Counted from the first letter of the stretch, positions 27,215 through 36,466 are shown. The stretch is DNA of 64,000 nucleotides from Robertmurraya_A mangrovi (GCF_034427655.1 NZ_JAXOFX010000001.1:554105-618104), one strand, 5' to 3'. A program made the numbers and translations. The notes: generated by a model not told the origin, from the letters alone.

Positions 27215-28567
27215 TTGAAACAGATAAATGATTACCGTCATAAAAAAATATTAGTTTTAGGATTAGCAAAAAGCGGGGTTGGTGCGGCCTCGCTTTTACA
27301 TAAATTAGGGGCTTTTGTTACGGTCAATGATAAAAAGCCGCTTTCAGAGAACCCTGAGGCACAGGGTCTATTAGAACAGGGGATTACTGTTATTTGTGGA
27401 GATCATCCCATTGACTTGCTTGATGAGGGATTTGAGCTAATTGTAAAAAATCCAGGAATTCCTTATCATAATCCAATGATTGAAGGAGCTCTTTCGAGAG
27501 GAATTCCCGTCATTACTGAAGTTGAGCTAGCTTATAAAATTTCTGAAGCTCCCTTTGTAGCTATTACGGGTACGAATGGAAAAACAACAACGACCACTTT
27601 GGTGTATGAAATGCTTCATGAAGGGGCAAAATCGCCTCTTATAGCGGGTAACATTGGCACAGTAGCTTCAGATGTAGCTCAAGAGGCTACCGAGGATCAG
27701 ACTATTGTTATTGAGCTTTCTTCGTTCCAGCTCATGGGGATTCAAACCTTTAATCCTAAGATCGCAATTTTAATTAATTTATATGATGCTCATTTAGATT
27801 ATCATGGAACTCTACATGAATATTGGCAAGCGAAAGCGAATATCACGTTGAATCAAACCGAAAATGATTATTTTATTTGTAATAGCGATCAGCCTGAAGT
27901 AATGGAAATTGCTCGTCAGTCCAAAGCAAAGATTGTCCCATTTTCAACTAGTAGGATTCTTGATAATGGTGCTTTTGTTCAGGATGGATGGGTGTATTTT
28001 AACCAGGAAAAAGTGATGAATACAGTGGATATCGTGCTTCCGGGTGCACATAATCTTGAAAACATCTTATCAGCGGTTGCTGCAGCAAAAATATCAGGTG
28101 TAACAAATGAGGCAATCTATAAAGTTCTTAATACCTTCAAAGGTGTAAAGCATCGCCTTCAATATGTTCATGAATTTGAAGGTAGAAAGTTTTATAATGA
28201 CTCAAAAGCTACGAATATTTTAGCAACTAAAAATGCCTTAGCAGCCTTTAATCAGCCTATCGTTTTGCTAGCAGGTGGGTTAGATAGGGGAAATGAATAT
28301 GATGAATTGGTACCTTCTCTAAAAAATGTTAAATCAGTCGTAACATTCGGTCAAACGGCTGAGAAAATTGAGAAAGCAGCCCTTGAAGCAGGAATAAAAA
28401 CGGTACAGCGTGTCGATAATGTTGAAAAAGCAGTACCCGCTGCCTTTAATCTTTCAAAGCCTGGAGATGTAATACTTTTATCACCTGCATGTGCAAGCTG
28501 GGATCAGTATAAAACTTTTGAGGTTAGGGGAGACATTTTTATCGAAGCGGTGCATAAGCTTAAGTAA
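27215..28567 (+). CDS. murD: UDP-N-acetylmuramoylalanine-D-glutamate ligase
   Basis: 450 residues, usual length. It adds D-Glu to UDP-MurNAc-L-Ala. N-terminal Rossmann segment KILVLGLAKSGVGAA (about 10-24); ATP loop AITGTNGKTTTTTLV (about 115-129); the Mur-ligase segments ELSSFQL and KHRLQYV are present, ending in LLSPACASWDQ (about 423-433). It starts at TTG 27215, directly abutting the mraY stop, with GAGGTG inside the mraY 3' end as the ribosome site. Confidence 0.96.
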   Translation: MKQINDYRHKKILVLGLAKSGVGAASLLHKLGAFVTVNDKKPLSENPEAQGLLEQGITVICGDHPIDLLDEGFELIVKNPGIPYHNPMIEGALSRGIPVITEVELAYKISEAPFVAITGTNGKTTTTTLVYEMLHEGAKSPLIAGNIGTVASDVAQEATEDQTIVIELSSFQLMGIQTFNPKIAILINLYDAHLDYHGTLHEYWQAKANITLNQTENDYFICNSDQPEVMEIARQSKAKIVPFSTSRILDNGAFVQDGWVYFNQEKVMNTVDIVLPGAHNLENILSAVAAAKISGVTNEAIYKVLNTFKGVKHRLQYVHEFEGRKFYNDSKATNILATKNALAAFNQPIVLLAGGLDRGNEYDELVPSLKNVKSVVTFGQTAEKIEKAALEAGIKTVQRVDNVEKAVPAAFNLSKPGDVILLSPACASWDQYKTFEVRGDIFIEAVHKLK

Positions 28568-28681
28568 GGGCTTGTCTACAAAACGGAACATAAGTGTTTG
28601 GCATAATGTTTAGTCATCTGTTCTAAGACGGAGTAAAACCTTACGTGTAAGCCCTAAAACTTGCATTCGAGGTGTGTTGCG

Positions 28682-29782
28682 TTGCCGACTAAGAGAACTA
28701 CTCCCGATTTAATCTTAATGATTGTAACATTTACTTTACTTGCTGTTGGACTAATTATGGTTTACAGTGCAAGTGCGGTATGGGCGGAGTATAAATTTAA
28801 TGACTCCTTCTTTTTTGCAAAAAGACAAATGTTGTTTGCTGGTGTTGGAATCTTTGCTATGTTTTTCATTATGAACATAGATTATTGGACATGGAGAAAA
28901 TTTGCAAAGGTTATCCTGATCGTCTGTTTCGTTCTTCTTGTCCTTGTATTAATACCAGGGATCGGGAACGTTCGAAATGGGTCAAGAAGCTGGATTGGTG
29001 TAGGTGCCTTTTCTATACAGCCATCTGAGTTCATGAAACTAGCAATGATTGCGTTTTTAGCAAAATATTTATCGGAAAATCAAAAGAAAATCACTTCTTT
29101 TAGAAAAGGATTAGTTCCCTCTCTAGGATTAGTATTTCTCGCTTTTGGTATGATTATGCTTCAGCCCGACTTAGGAACTGGAACGGTTATGGTTGGAACA
29201 TGTGTAGTGATGATTTTTATAGCTGGGGCTAAAATTAGCCACTTTGTCGGTTTAGGGATGTTAGGTGTTCTAGGGTTTGTTGGCCTAGTAATTTCAGCTC
29301 CTTACCGAATAAAAAGGATTACTTCCTTTTTAGATCCATGGCAAGATCCGTTAGGGAGTGGATTCCAAATTATCCAATCCTTATATGCAATAGGGCCAGG
29401 AGGATTATTCGGCTTAGGTTTGGGACAAAGTAGGCAGAAATTCTTCTACTTACCTGAACCACAAACTGATTTCATCTTTGCTATATTGGCAGAAGAGCTT
29501 GGATTTATTGGCGGATCGTTTGTACTTTTACTTTTCTCTCTATTGTTATGGCGTGGAATAAGAATTGCTTTAGGAGCACCCGATCTATTTGGAAGTTTCT
29601 TAGCCGTAGGAATCATAGCAATGGTTGCTATTCAAGTTATGATTAACATTGGGGTTGTAACAGGGCTAATGCCTGTAACAGGGATCACTCTCCCGTTCTT
29701 AAGTTATGGTGGATCCTCTCTAACCCTCATGTTAATGGCCATTGGGGTACTATTAAATATTAGCCGACATTCTAGATATTAA
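28682..29782 (+). CDS. spoVE: Stage V sporulation protein E (SEDS glycosyltransferase)
   Basis: 366 residues from TTG 28682, with GAGGTGTG 5-6 bases upstream; this gives exactly the length of B. subtilis SpoVE. SEDS-family peptidoglycan polymerase with about ten membrane segments. Family motifs are NGSRSWIGVG (about 99-108), the conserved Glu/Asp loop after QPSEFMKLA, GLGQSRQKFFYLPEPQTDFI (about 250) and LPFLSYGGSS near the end. It partners with SpoVD in cortex synthesis; in this position the Bacillus dcw gene is spoVE, not ftsW. Confidence 0.95.
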   Translation: MPTKRTTPDLILMIVTFTLLAVGLIMVYSASAVWAEYKFNDSFFFAKRQMLFAGVGIFAMFFIMNIDYWTWRKFAKVILIVCFVLLVLVLIPGIGNVRNGSRSWIGVGAFSIQPSEFMKLAMIAFLAKYLSENQKKITSFRKGLVPSLGLVFLAFGMIMLQPDLGTGTVMVGTCVVMIFIAGAKISHFVGLGMLGVLGFVGLVISAPYRIKRITSFLDPWQDPLGSGFQIIQSLYAIGPGGLFGLGLGQSRQKFFYLPEPQTDFIFAILAEELGFIGGSFVLLLFSLLLWRGIRIALGAPDLFGSFLAVGIIAMVAIQVMINIGVVTGLMPVTGITLPFLSYGGSSLTLMLMAIGVLLNISRHSRY

Positions 29783-29788
29783 GAGTTT

Positions 29789-29829
29789 AAGCCTGAGAAG
29801 TTCATTTGGAACATTCTCAGGCTTATTTT
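29789..29829 (+). terminator. Terminator after spoVE
   Basis: AAGCCTGAGAA / TTCTCAGGCTT (11 bp, 29789-29799 and 29814-29824) with an inner GTTC/GAAC and a weak T-run ATTTTC. Confidence 0.85.
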
Positions 29830-29910
29830 CGTTCGGAGAATAATCGACCAATATCTTCTAAAATAGGTTAAAATGTTTTAAAAGAATTATTTACAGCGAA
29901 GGGGATTATC

Positions 29911-30630
29911 ATGAAGAGTTTTTTTAAGTTATTTATTGTAATTATTTTGTTCATAAGTGTATTTCATCACCCAAAACAAGCAGATGCTGCCGGTAAAGTT
30001 ATATGTATTGACCCCGGACATCAAAAAGTAGGAATAAATAAATTAGAACCCATTGCACCAGGATCTAAATCAATGAAGCCAAAGGTTTCCTCCGGAACGG
30101 CTGGGATTGTAACCAAAAAACCTGAATACGTACTAGTTTTGGAGGTCTCGAAAAAACTTCAGAGTGAATTAAAAAAACGAGGCTATAAGGTTTATATGAC
30201 ACGAACTACTCATAATGTATCTTTAAGTAATGTGGACCGTGCCAAGTATTGTAATTCAAAGAAACCAGATTTGACCATTAGAGTCCATGCTGACGGCAGT
30301 ACAAACAAAAACGTCTCAGGAATTCATGTACTCTATCCATCTGCAACTTATACAAAATCAATTAACTCTAAAAGTAAAAAAGCAGCTGAAATCGTAATCA
30401 ACGAACTCATAAAAACGACTAAAGCTAAAAAGTTCAATGGAAAAGGACTATCTCCAAGAACCGACCTCACCGGATTCAATTGGTCAAAGCACCCCGTAAT
30501 CCTACCCGAAATAGGATTTATGAGTAATAAAATAGAAGATAAAAAACTTTCAACCAAAGCATACCAACAAAAAATTGCTGTGGGTATTGCTAATGGTGTT
30601 GATAAGTATTATAAAAATGGGAAGAAATGA
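29911..30630 (+). CDS. Secreted N-acetylmuramoyl-L-alanine amidase (Amidase_3)
   Basis: 239 residues. Signal peptide (residues 1-26, hydrophobic core IVIILFISVF, cleavage near ADA-A). Zinc amidase motifs are DPGH (about 34-37), a Glu in the KPEYVL segment, RVHADGS (H about 125) and the catalytic Glu in LPEIGFMSN (about 197-205). It cleaves the amide between MurNAc and the stem peptide outside the membrane. No wall-binding domain is present. It sits between spoVE and murG, normally adjacent in Bacillus, with its own terminators on both sides, so it looks like an insertion into the cluster. AAGGGG precedes ATG 29911. Confidence 0.9.
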   Translation: MKSFFKLFIVIILFISVFHHPKQADAAGKVICIDPGHQKVGINKLEPIAPGSKSMKPKVSSGTAGIVTKKPEYVLVLEVSKKLQSELKKRGYKVYMTRTTHNVSLSNVDRAKYCNSKKPDLTIRVHADGSTNKNVSGIHVLYPSATYTKSINSKSKKAAEIVINELIKTTKAKKFNGKGLSPRTDLTGFNWSKHPVILPEIGFMSNKIEDKKLSTKAYQQKIAVGIANGVDKYYKNGKK

Positions 30631-30640
30631 CCTAATATTT

Positions 30641-30672
30641 AACGAACATTTTTAAAGATGTTCGTTTTTTGT
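30641..30672 (+). terminator. Terminator after the amidase
   Basis: AACGAACAT / ATGTTCGTT (30641-30649 and 30658-30666) with an 8-base loop and TTTTTTG. Confidence 0.9.
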
Positions 30673-30728
30673 TTTGTTCTTGATTGTAGAAAATAAATTG
30701 TAACTTTTAACAAAGTTTAAATCGCTGA

Positions 30729-30855
30729 GTGGATTGCAGCGGAAGGCACTTGACTCCTGGGGGATTAGCGTTTCAGTCGAGACCCCACAGGAGCTTGCGA
30801 CGAGGAGGCTTGACGAACGCCCCCCGGAAAGCAAGTGCCTGGAGCGGAAAGGAAC
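30729..30855 (+). repeat. 127-bp palindromic repeat element, copy B
   Basis: Second copy, exactly 127 bases. It shares GGCACTTG / CAAGTGCC with copy A. The next stem is GGGGG / CCCCC (GCGGG / CCCGC in A), and the inner stems are GCGTT / AACGC and GTCGAG / CTTGAC in place of TGGGAG / CTCCCA. The outermost pairing is weaker here (GTGGATT against AGGAAC). The conserved ACCCCACAGG and GAGGAGG are present. It lies between the amidase terminator and murG. Confidence 0.88.
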
Positions 30856-31280
30856 GGACTAAATAAATGAACCAATTTACTTTAAAGGTTCCGAATTTTG
30901 GAATTTAGGAAATCAATTATTATAGTTCATGGTGGAATTAACGGCTTGTCTTTTAGTATGATATAGGTTGGAAAAAAATTAATTTGATTAAATAGCAACA
31001 TTATATTATCATCTTAATTTTCAGGCGTATGCCTTAATTAACACTACTAGAATATTACTTAATGGCAACAAAGAAACAAAGTTTACGAATCAAACAAAAA
31101 ATATTACATTTAAATGACATTCTATCATTGTTTCCTTTATTCCAATTAGAATATAGTAGAATGAGTAATGCGAGGAAGGTGAAATAACACCAAAGGCTGT
31201 TTTCAGCAAGTTTAAAACTGTTACAGTAAAGAGGACAGCATAGTTAAAACAAAAAACACTTTTTCTCATGAGGTGAAAGA
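30856..31280 (+). other. Gene-free spacer before murG
   Basis: About 425 AT-rich bases with no supported gene. It presumably holds the murG promoter, since repeat B and a terminator cut murG off from spoVE, but no convincing hexamer pair was found. Confidence 0.35.
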
Positions 31281-32384
31281 ATGCGTATTGTTGTTAGTGG
31301 AGGCGGTACTGGAGGACATATTTACCCAGCACTTGCACTTATAAGAGAGATAAAAAAAGAGAACGAGTCAGCACAGTTTTTATATATAGGAACTGAAAAA
31401 GGGCTAGAGAGTGGGCTAGTCACTCGTGAAAATATCCCTTTTAAATCAATACATATTACTGGATTCAAAAGAAAGCTGTCTTTTGAAAATGTAAAGACGG
31501 TATTAAGGTTTTTAAAAGGTGTTAATGATAGTAAAAGAATGTTAAAAGAGTTTAAGGCAGATGTAGTCATTGGGACAGGTGGATACGTTTGCGGGCCTGT
31601 TGTATATGCTGCAGCTAAACTTGGGATACCAACTATTATTCATGAGCAGAACAGTGTTCCTGGTTTAACGAATAAATTTTTAAGTCGTTATGTAGACCGG
31701 ATTGCTGTGTGTTTTGAAGAAGCAAAGAATTTTTTTCCATCTGAAAAAGTTATATTAACGGGTAATCCACGTGCATCTGAAGTACTCGGGCAAGATGGAA
31801 TACAAGGGAGACTCACGGCAGGTTTAAAAATAGGTGTTCCCACTGTCTTAATTGTTGGTGGAAGCAGAGGGGCTAAACCTATTAACAGTGCGGTGTTAAA
31901 GTCTCTATCAGAACTGGGAGGTAAACCATATCAAGTCCTTTATGTAACTGGTGATGTGCATTATCAAGAGGTTCAAAAGGAAGTCAACTTGATTGGAAAT
32001 CCCGATAATGTTGTCATAAAGCCTTTTGTTCATAATATGCCAGAGGTCTTAGCAGGCATAGACTTAACTGTTGCTCGCGCAGGGGCAACCACTTTAGCAG
32101 AATTAACTTCTTTGGGGATTCCAAGTATTTTAATTCCCAGTCCGTATGTTACAAACAATCACCAAGAAAAGAATGCACGTGCTTTAAGCGATCATGGTGC
32201 TGCTTTATTATTGCCGGAAAAAGAATTAACAGGTAAAAAGCTTGTTGAACAAATAGACTCCATTTTAATGAATGAAAACTTATTAATAGACATGAAACAG
32301 AAAGCACAAAAATTAGGAATACAGGATGCTGCCAGTAGACTGTATAAACTAATGGAAGAGCTCGTAAAGAAAAAACAAAAGTAG
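31281..32384 (+). CDS. murG: UDP-GlcNAc:lipid I N-acetylglucosaminyltransferase MurG
   Basis: 367 residues, normal length. It adds GlcNAc to lipid I to make lipid II at the inner membrane face. Glycine loops VSGGGTGGHIYPALAL (about 5-20) and GTGGYVCGP (about 98-106); GGSRGA (about 191) and the UDP-GlcNAc-binding RAGATTLAELTSLGIPSILI stretch (about 263-282) are typical. ATG 31281 follows AGGTGA. It is separated from spoVE by the amidase and repeat B; murB follows after 57 bases. Confidence 0.96.
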   Translation: MRIVVSGGGTGGHIYPALALIREIKKENESAQFLYIGTEKGLESGLVTRENIPFKSIHITGFKRKLSFENVKTVLRFLKGVNDSKRMLKEFKADVVIGTGGYVCGPVVYAAAKLGIPTIIHEQNSVPGLTNKFLSRYVDRIAVCFEEAKNFFPSEKVILTGNPRASEVLGQDGIQGRLTAGLKIGVPTVLIVGGSRGAKPINSAVLKSLSELGGKPYQVLYVTGDVHYQEVQKEVNLIGNPDNVVIKPFVHNMPEVLAGIDLTVARAGATTLAELTSLGIPSILIPSPYVTNNHQEKNARALSDHGAALLLPEKELTGKKLVEQIDSILMNENLLIDMKQKAQKLGIQDAASRLYKLMEELVKKKQK

Positions 32385-32441
32385 CCTAGAAATGACATCT
32401 GCATATGATAATGTAACACAGTAACGGAAAGGGAGGTATAT

Positions 32442-33350
32442 ATGAAGGAATTCATATCAGAACTTAAAGAATTAAACGTAGGAAAAGTAAAGGAAAATGA
32501 ACTTTTAGCAAATCATACAACCATTAAAATCGGTGGTCCTGCTGACTTACTCATTGAACCATCCTCTGTAGATAATTTAAAGAAGGCGATGGAGCTTATC
32601 CGTAAACATAAGGTTAAATGGATTACGATCGGAAGAGGATCTAATTTGCTTGTTTCAGACAAAGGAATAGAAGGTGTGGTCATCAAACTGGGACCTGGAC
32701 TTGATCAATTAGAGATGAGCGGAACAGAAATCACTGTAGGTGGCGGTTATTCATTAGTAAGCTTAGCCACTTCTATCAGTAGAAAAGGGTTATCAGGTCT
32801 TGAGTTTGCAAGTGGAATTCCTGGTTCTGTTGGTGGCGCTGTATACATGAATGCAGGAGCACATGGCTCAGACATTTCAAATATTTTAAAGAAAGCACTA
32901 GTTTTGTTTGAAGATGGGAAATTAGAATGGCTAAGTAAAGATGAAATGGAGTTTTCTTACCGTACATCTGTATTGCAAAAGAAACGTCCTGGTGTTGTTG
33001 TTGAGGCTGTTTTCCAACTAACAGAGGGGAAAAAGGATCAAATACTAGCTGAGATGCAGAAAAATAAAGATTATCGAAAAGAAACTCAGCCTTGGAATTT
33101 TCCATGTGCGGGAAGCATTTTTAGAAATCCACTTCCAAATTATGCAGGGAAGTTAATTGAGGTTGCAGGATTAAAAGGGTTCTCCATAGGTGGGGCAAAA
33201 ATTTCAGAGATGCACGGTAATTTTATTGTTAATACAGGAACAGCGAAGGCAGAGGATGTATTAGCTCTAATACAGCATGTAAAAAATACTATTTATGACT
33301 TATATGAAGTGAAAATGGAAACTGAAGTGGAAATAATCGGTCGAAAGTAA
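32442..33350 (+). CDS. murB: UDP-N-acetylenolpyruvoylglucosamine reductase MurB
   Basis: 302 residues, FAD enzyme that reduces UDP-GlcNAc-enolpyruvate to UDP-MurNAc. FAD-binding motifs GRGSNLLVSD (about 64-73) and FASGIPGSVGGAVYMNAGAH (about 120-139) are present; the catalytic serine lies in CAGSIFRNP (about 221-229), and the C-terminal KISEMHGNFIVN is typical of the type IIa enzymes of Bacillus. ATG 32442 follows GGGAGG. Confidence 0.96.
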   Translation: MKEFISELKELNVGKVKENELLANHTTIKIGGPADLLIEPSSVDNLKKAMELIRKHKVKWITIGRGSNLLVSDKGIEGVVIKLGPGLDQLEMSGTEITVGGGYSLVSLATSISRKGLSGLEFASGIPGSVGGAVYMNAGAHGSDISNILKKALVLFEDGKLEWLSKDEMEFSYRTSVLQKKRPGVVVEAVFQLTEGKKDQILAEMQKNKDYRKETQPWNFPCAGSIFRNPLPNYAGKLIEVAGLKGFSIGGAKISEMHGNFIVNTGTAKAEDVLALIQHVKNTIYDLYEVKMETEVEIIGRK

Positions 33351-33741
33351 CAGGAAATTCTCCTTACTGGTTCCAAATATTGTGGTATAATATTACCCTA
33401 GAATAGCAAATTTTTTGTAATTATTAATCTTTACTGGGTGCTTTGAAAACTTAATAAGGTACAATAACCACTGTTTTTCTAGGGTAGATTTATCTCATGA
33501 TGTACAGGGATATTAATCAATATCATTAACCATAAAGGTTTTTATTGCATAATAACCATACAGGAAATATGACCTAAATGTATTAGAACGGCATGATTAC
33601 TCGTGCCGTTGTTTTTCTCTTAGACTAAACATAGTCAACTTTAGGACAAGCAGATAGAGAAATAACTGTTTGGGGTCGTTGAGGAGAACATGTAATTAAT
33701 AATGTTAATTATTTCCTTTAAAGAGTAGGGGTGTACGGAGA
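33351..33741 (+). promoter_or_regulatory. 391-bp gap with extended -10 promoter and terminator before divIB
   Basis: TGGTATAAT (33383-33391) is an extended -10 element without a good -35. A terminator-like hairpin AACGGCATGA / TCGTGCCGTT (33587-33596 and 33601-33610) with GTTTTTCTC follows. So transcripts started at 33390 may be attenuated before divIB, or murB transcripts end here. No gene is seen. Confidence 0.5.
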
Positions 33742-34530
33742 ATGGATAAGGGGAAGGTTGTTTCAATAGAAGATCGAATTCCAAAGCTCAAACAACAAAG
33801 ACGAAAAAGAGCGAATAAAAGACTCATCTTCCTTCTCTTACTATTTTTTTCCTTAATTGTTTGTGTCGTATATTTTCAGTCTCCTTTAAGTCATGTTAAG
33901 GCTATCAAGGTATCAGGGAATCGCATTTATACAGAGGAAGAATTGATTAAGATAACAGGCTTAACTAAAGACACAAACATGTGGAATATTAATCAAGAAG
34001 AAATTACAAGCAAATTGAAGAAATTGCCAGAATTAAAGGATGTTAAAATTGACATCCAGCTTCCTAATACAATTAATATTCACACAGAGGAATGGCAAAG
34101 AATGGCTTACATAGCTAAAGAAGCAAAGTTTCAGCCTGTATTAGGTAATGGAGAAATCTTAGAAAAAACAGTCTCAGAACTTCCAGTCAATGCTCCCATT
34201 TTAGTTGGATTTACAAAAGGGGATGTCATACGGGAAATGATAACTGGACTTGAATCAATACCAGAGGAAGTTTTAAATTCTATATCAGAAATTCATTATT
34301 CACCAAAAGATACGGACAAATATCATATTACTCTTTTTATGAACGATGGCTTTGAAGTAAGTGCTTCATTAAGAAGTTTTTCAGAAAAAATGCCTCATTA
34401 CCCTTCAATAGTAAGTCAATTGGATCCGAGTAAAAAGGGGATAATCGACCTTGAAGTTGGCTCGTTTTTTAAAGCCTATGAAACGGAAGGGGAGGAAGGA
34501 CTTGAAAATGAAAATGAAAGTGAAGGGTAG
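33742..34530 (+). CDS. divIB: Cell division protein DivIB (FtsQ family)
   Basis: 262 residues, bitopic: basic cytoplasmic N-terminus (KLKQQRRKRANKR), one membrane segment (about 29-46), then a POTRA domain (about 49-120; HVKAIKVSGNRIYTEEELI) and the beta domain. It has an acidic C-terminal tail. It forms the DivIB-DivIC-FtsL subcomplex controlling septal synthesis. ATG 33742 follows ACGGAGA. Its end overlaps ylxW by 23 bases. Confidence 0.94.
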   Translation: MDKGKVVSIEDRIPKLKQQRRKRANKRLIFLLLLFFSLIVCVVYFQSPLSHVKAIKVSGNRIYTEEELIKITGLTKDTNMWNINQEEITSKLKKLPELKDVKIDIQLPNTINIHTEEWQRMAYIAKEAKFQPVLGNGEILEKTVSELPVNAPILVGFTKGDVIREMITGLESIPEEVLNSISEIHYSPKDTDKYHITLFMNDGFEVSASLRSFSEKMPHYPSIVSQLDPSKKGIIDLEVGSFFKAYETEGEEGLENENESEG

Positions 34531-35209
34531 ATATGTGATCCTCTCACTCGTTTGTTTAGTTTTGGGATATATAATGGCTTTCTCCTATCATCTTACAAAA
34601 AAAGAAAATAGCTCTTCTCCTATTACCAATAGCCAATGGGAGAGAGACATGCAACTCCGAAATCAACTTATCGATTTGGAAAAAACAAATCGGAGTCTGC
34701 AAAAAGAATTAAAAGAAAAGCAAGATAAGTTATTAGAGATTGAAAAAGATCTGGCAAAGGAAGAACAGGTGTTTTTTAATCTAGCTGAAGATGCGGAAAA
34801 ATTTAGAATGTATTTAGGGAAAGTGAAAGTAAAAGGCAAGGGAGTTAAGGTGACACTTGCTGATGGAGATTACAATCCTGATGAAAAAAATATAAATAAT
34901 TATATTGTTCATGAACATCACGTTTTTAAAGTTGTAAATGAGCTTTATATTTCCGGTGCTTCTGCAATTGCAATAAATGGACAAAGACTTCAGCACAACT
35001 CCTATATTCTTTGTAACGGTCCAGTTATTGAAATCGATGGAACCCAACATCCAGCTCCTTTTGAAATAACTGCAATTGGTGACCCGGAGGTTTTATCTTC
35101 TGCTCTGAACCTAACTGGCGGTGTAAAGGACATGTTGGTGAATGAGAATGTTCAATTTACTTTAGAGAAAAAAGATGAAATAAAGTTGGAGCCAATTTTA
35201 GGAACATAG
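34508..35209 (+). CDS. ylxW: DUF881 protein YlxW
   Basis: 233 residues from ATG 34508, preceded by GGGGAGGAAGGA; a longer in-frame extension lies within divIB and lacks a site. N-terminal membrane segment (VILSLVCLVLGYIMAFSY), then a coiled coil (LIDLEKTNRSLQKELKEKQ, about 45-85), then the DUF881 domain (GKGVKVTLADGD, NELYISGASAIAINGQRL). The family sits between divIB and ftsA in Bacillus; the function is unknown, though a role around division or sporulation is often supposed. Confidence 0.88.
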   Translation: MKMKVKGRYVILSLVCLVLGYIMAFSYHLTKKENSSSPITNSQWERDMQLRNQLIDLEKTNRSLQKELKEKQDKLLEIEKDLAKEEQVFFNLAEDAEKFRMYLGKVKVKGKGVKVTLADGDYNPDEKNINNYIVHEHHVFKVVNELYISGASAIAINGQRLQHNSYILCNGPVIEIDGTQHPAPFEITAIGDPEVLSSALNLTGGVKDMLVNENVQFTLEKKDEIKLEPILGT

Positions 35210-35336
35210 GATGCTGATTATGTAGGTGCTTAGTATATTAGCACCCTTCAATATTAAATTTTACAAAAAAATATATGAAAACAACCATTATGTAAAAGCC
35301 TTGTCCACTAAGAGAAGGAAAGTTAGGTGAATTTAC

Positions 35337-36068
35337 GTGGACAGAAAAAAAAATTATAGCTTAACGATTATAACGATTATTGTCGGCTTTATGTTAGCTG
35401 TTCAGTTTCAAACAGTCCAACAACCTAAAGTTCGTGATACTCGTGATACTTGGCAATTACGTGAGGATTTAGCGAAGGAAAAAGAGTTACAGTCAAAACT
35501 GATTAGAGAAATTAGGTCTAATGAAACGAAATTAGCAAAGTATGAAACCGAGCGGAAAGTTAGTAAAGAACAGGCTCTGCGTGATACTTTAATTGAACTA
35601 AAAACCGAAGCTGGGCTAACGGAAGTAACGGGTGCAGGTATAACGATGTTTATTGAGCCTCTTAGTGAAGAACTATTTATAGGTGAAGCACGAGATATTT
35701 ATTTTTCTGCTGATCTTTTAAAAAGGTTACTTAATGAGCTTAATATGTACGGGGCTTTACATGTATCAGTTGGTGGTCAAAGGGTGATAAATACAACGGT
35801 CATTAGAGATATTAATGGAGAAACAAAGATTAATGGACGGTCACTTAACCGTTTTCCAATTGAAATCAAAGCACTTACAACTGATCTTGTAACAGCTGAA
35901 AAGTTGTATAATCGGATGCAAGTTTCAAAAGCGCTTGAAGACTTCTTTATTGATAACCTTAAAGTGAGTATAAATAAACCAGAAATTAGAACGACTATTC
36001 CTCCTTATGAGGATTCTATTAGAGTTCGTTATATGGAGCTGGTAAAACCTGACGAAGGAGGCAAATAA
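35337..36068 (+). CDS. ylxX: DUF881 protein YlxX
   Basis: 243 residues, a second DUF881 protein and paralogue of the preceding gene. It has an N-terminal signal anchor (about 8-24), a coiled coil (EKELQSKLIREIRSNE), and the DUF881 core (VTGAGITMFIEPLS, LNELNMYGALHVSVGGQRV). It starts at GTG 35337 with AGGTGA upstream. sbp begins two bases after its stop. Function unknown; the tandem DUF881 pair is the usual Bacillus arrangement. Confidence 0.87.
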   Translation: MDRKKNYSLTIITIIVGFMLAVQFQTVQQPKVRDTRDTWQLREDLAKEKELQSKLIREIRSNETKLAKYETERKVSKEQALRDTLIELKTEAGLTEVTGAGITMFIEPLSEELFIGEARDIYFSADLLKRLLNELNMYGALHVSVGGQRVINTTVIRDINGETKINGRSLNRFPIEIKALTTDLVTAEKLYNRMQVSKALEDFFIDNLKVSINKPEIRTTIPPYEDSIRVRYMELVKPDEGGK

Positions 36069-36069
36069 T

Positions 36070-36414
36070 ATGTGGCTTCCAATTCTAGGATTAATTATTG
36101 GGGTAATTCTGGGCTTATTAACTGATTTTTCTATCCCAGATGAATACTCTAACTATTTGTCCATAGCTGTTTTAGCAGCACTTGATACATTGTTTGGAGG
36201 AATAAGAGCACACCTTCAAAATGTCTACGATGAAAAGGTATTTGTCTCAGGTTTCTTTTTCAATATTATTCTAGCTGCAAGTTTAGCTTTTCTAGGTGTT
36301 CATATTGGTGTAGACTTGTACTTAGCAGCCGTTTTTGCATTTGGGGTAAGGCTATTTCAAAATATTGCTGTCATCCGTAGAATATTATTGACAAAATGGT
36401 CTACAAAACAATAA
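36070..36414 (+). CDS. sbp: Small basic protein Sbp (DUF1290)
   Basis: 114 residues with three to four hydrophobic segments and little soluble part. Family motif LAALDTLFGGIRAHLQ (about 36-51) is conserved in Sbp proteins upstream of ftsA. Function unknown. GAAGGAGG precedes ATG 36070, overlapping the ylxX end. It is the last gene before the ftsA promoter region. Confidence 0.9.
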   Translation: MWLPILGLIIGVILGLLTDFSIPDEYSNYLSIAVLAALDTLFGGIRAHLQNVYDEKVFVSGFFFNIILAASLAFLGVHIGVDLYLAAVFAFGVRLFQNIAVIRRILLTKWSTKQ

Positions 36415-36439
36415 AAATTAGAAAAATATTGATTTTTAT

Positions 36440-36466
36440 AAAGGGAAAATCCTAATTTTGACGAAT
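36440..36466 (+). promoter_or_regulatory. SigH-type promoter before ftsA-ftsZ
   Basis: AAAGGGAAA (36440-36448), 11 bases, then GACGAAT (36460-36466) matches the SigH consensus RNAGGAWWW-N11-12-RNNGAAT except for one G. B. subtilis ftsAZ has a SigH-dependent P2 promoter used at the onset of sporulation. It is about 200 bases before the ftsA start. Confidence 0.65.

Noticed and set aside
28590..28610. Possible SigE promoter before spoVE (CATAATGT)
   Set aside because: Only a partial -10 match and no acceptable -35 at the right distance.
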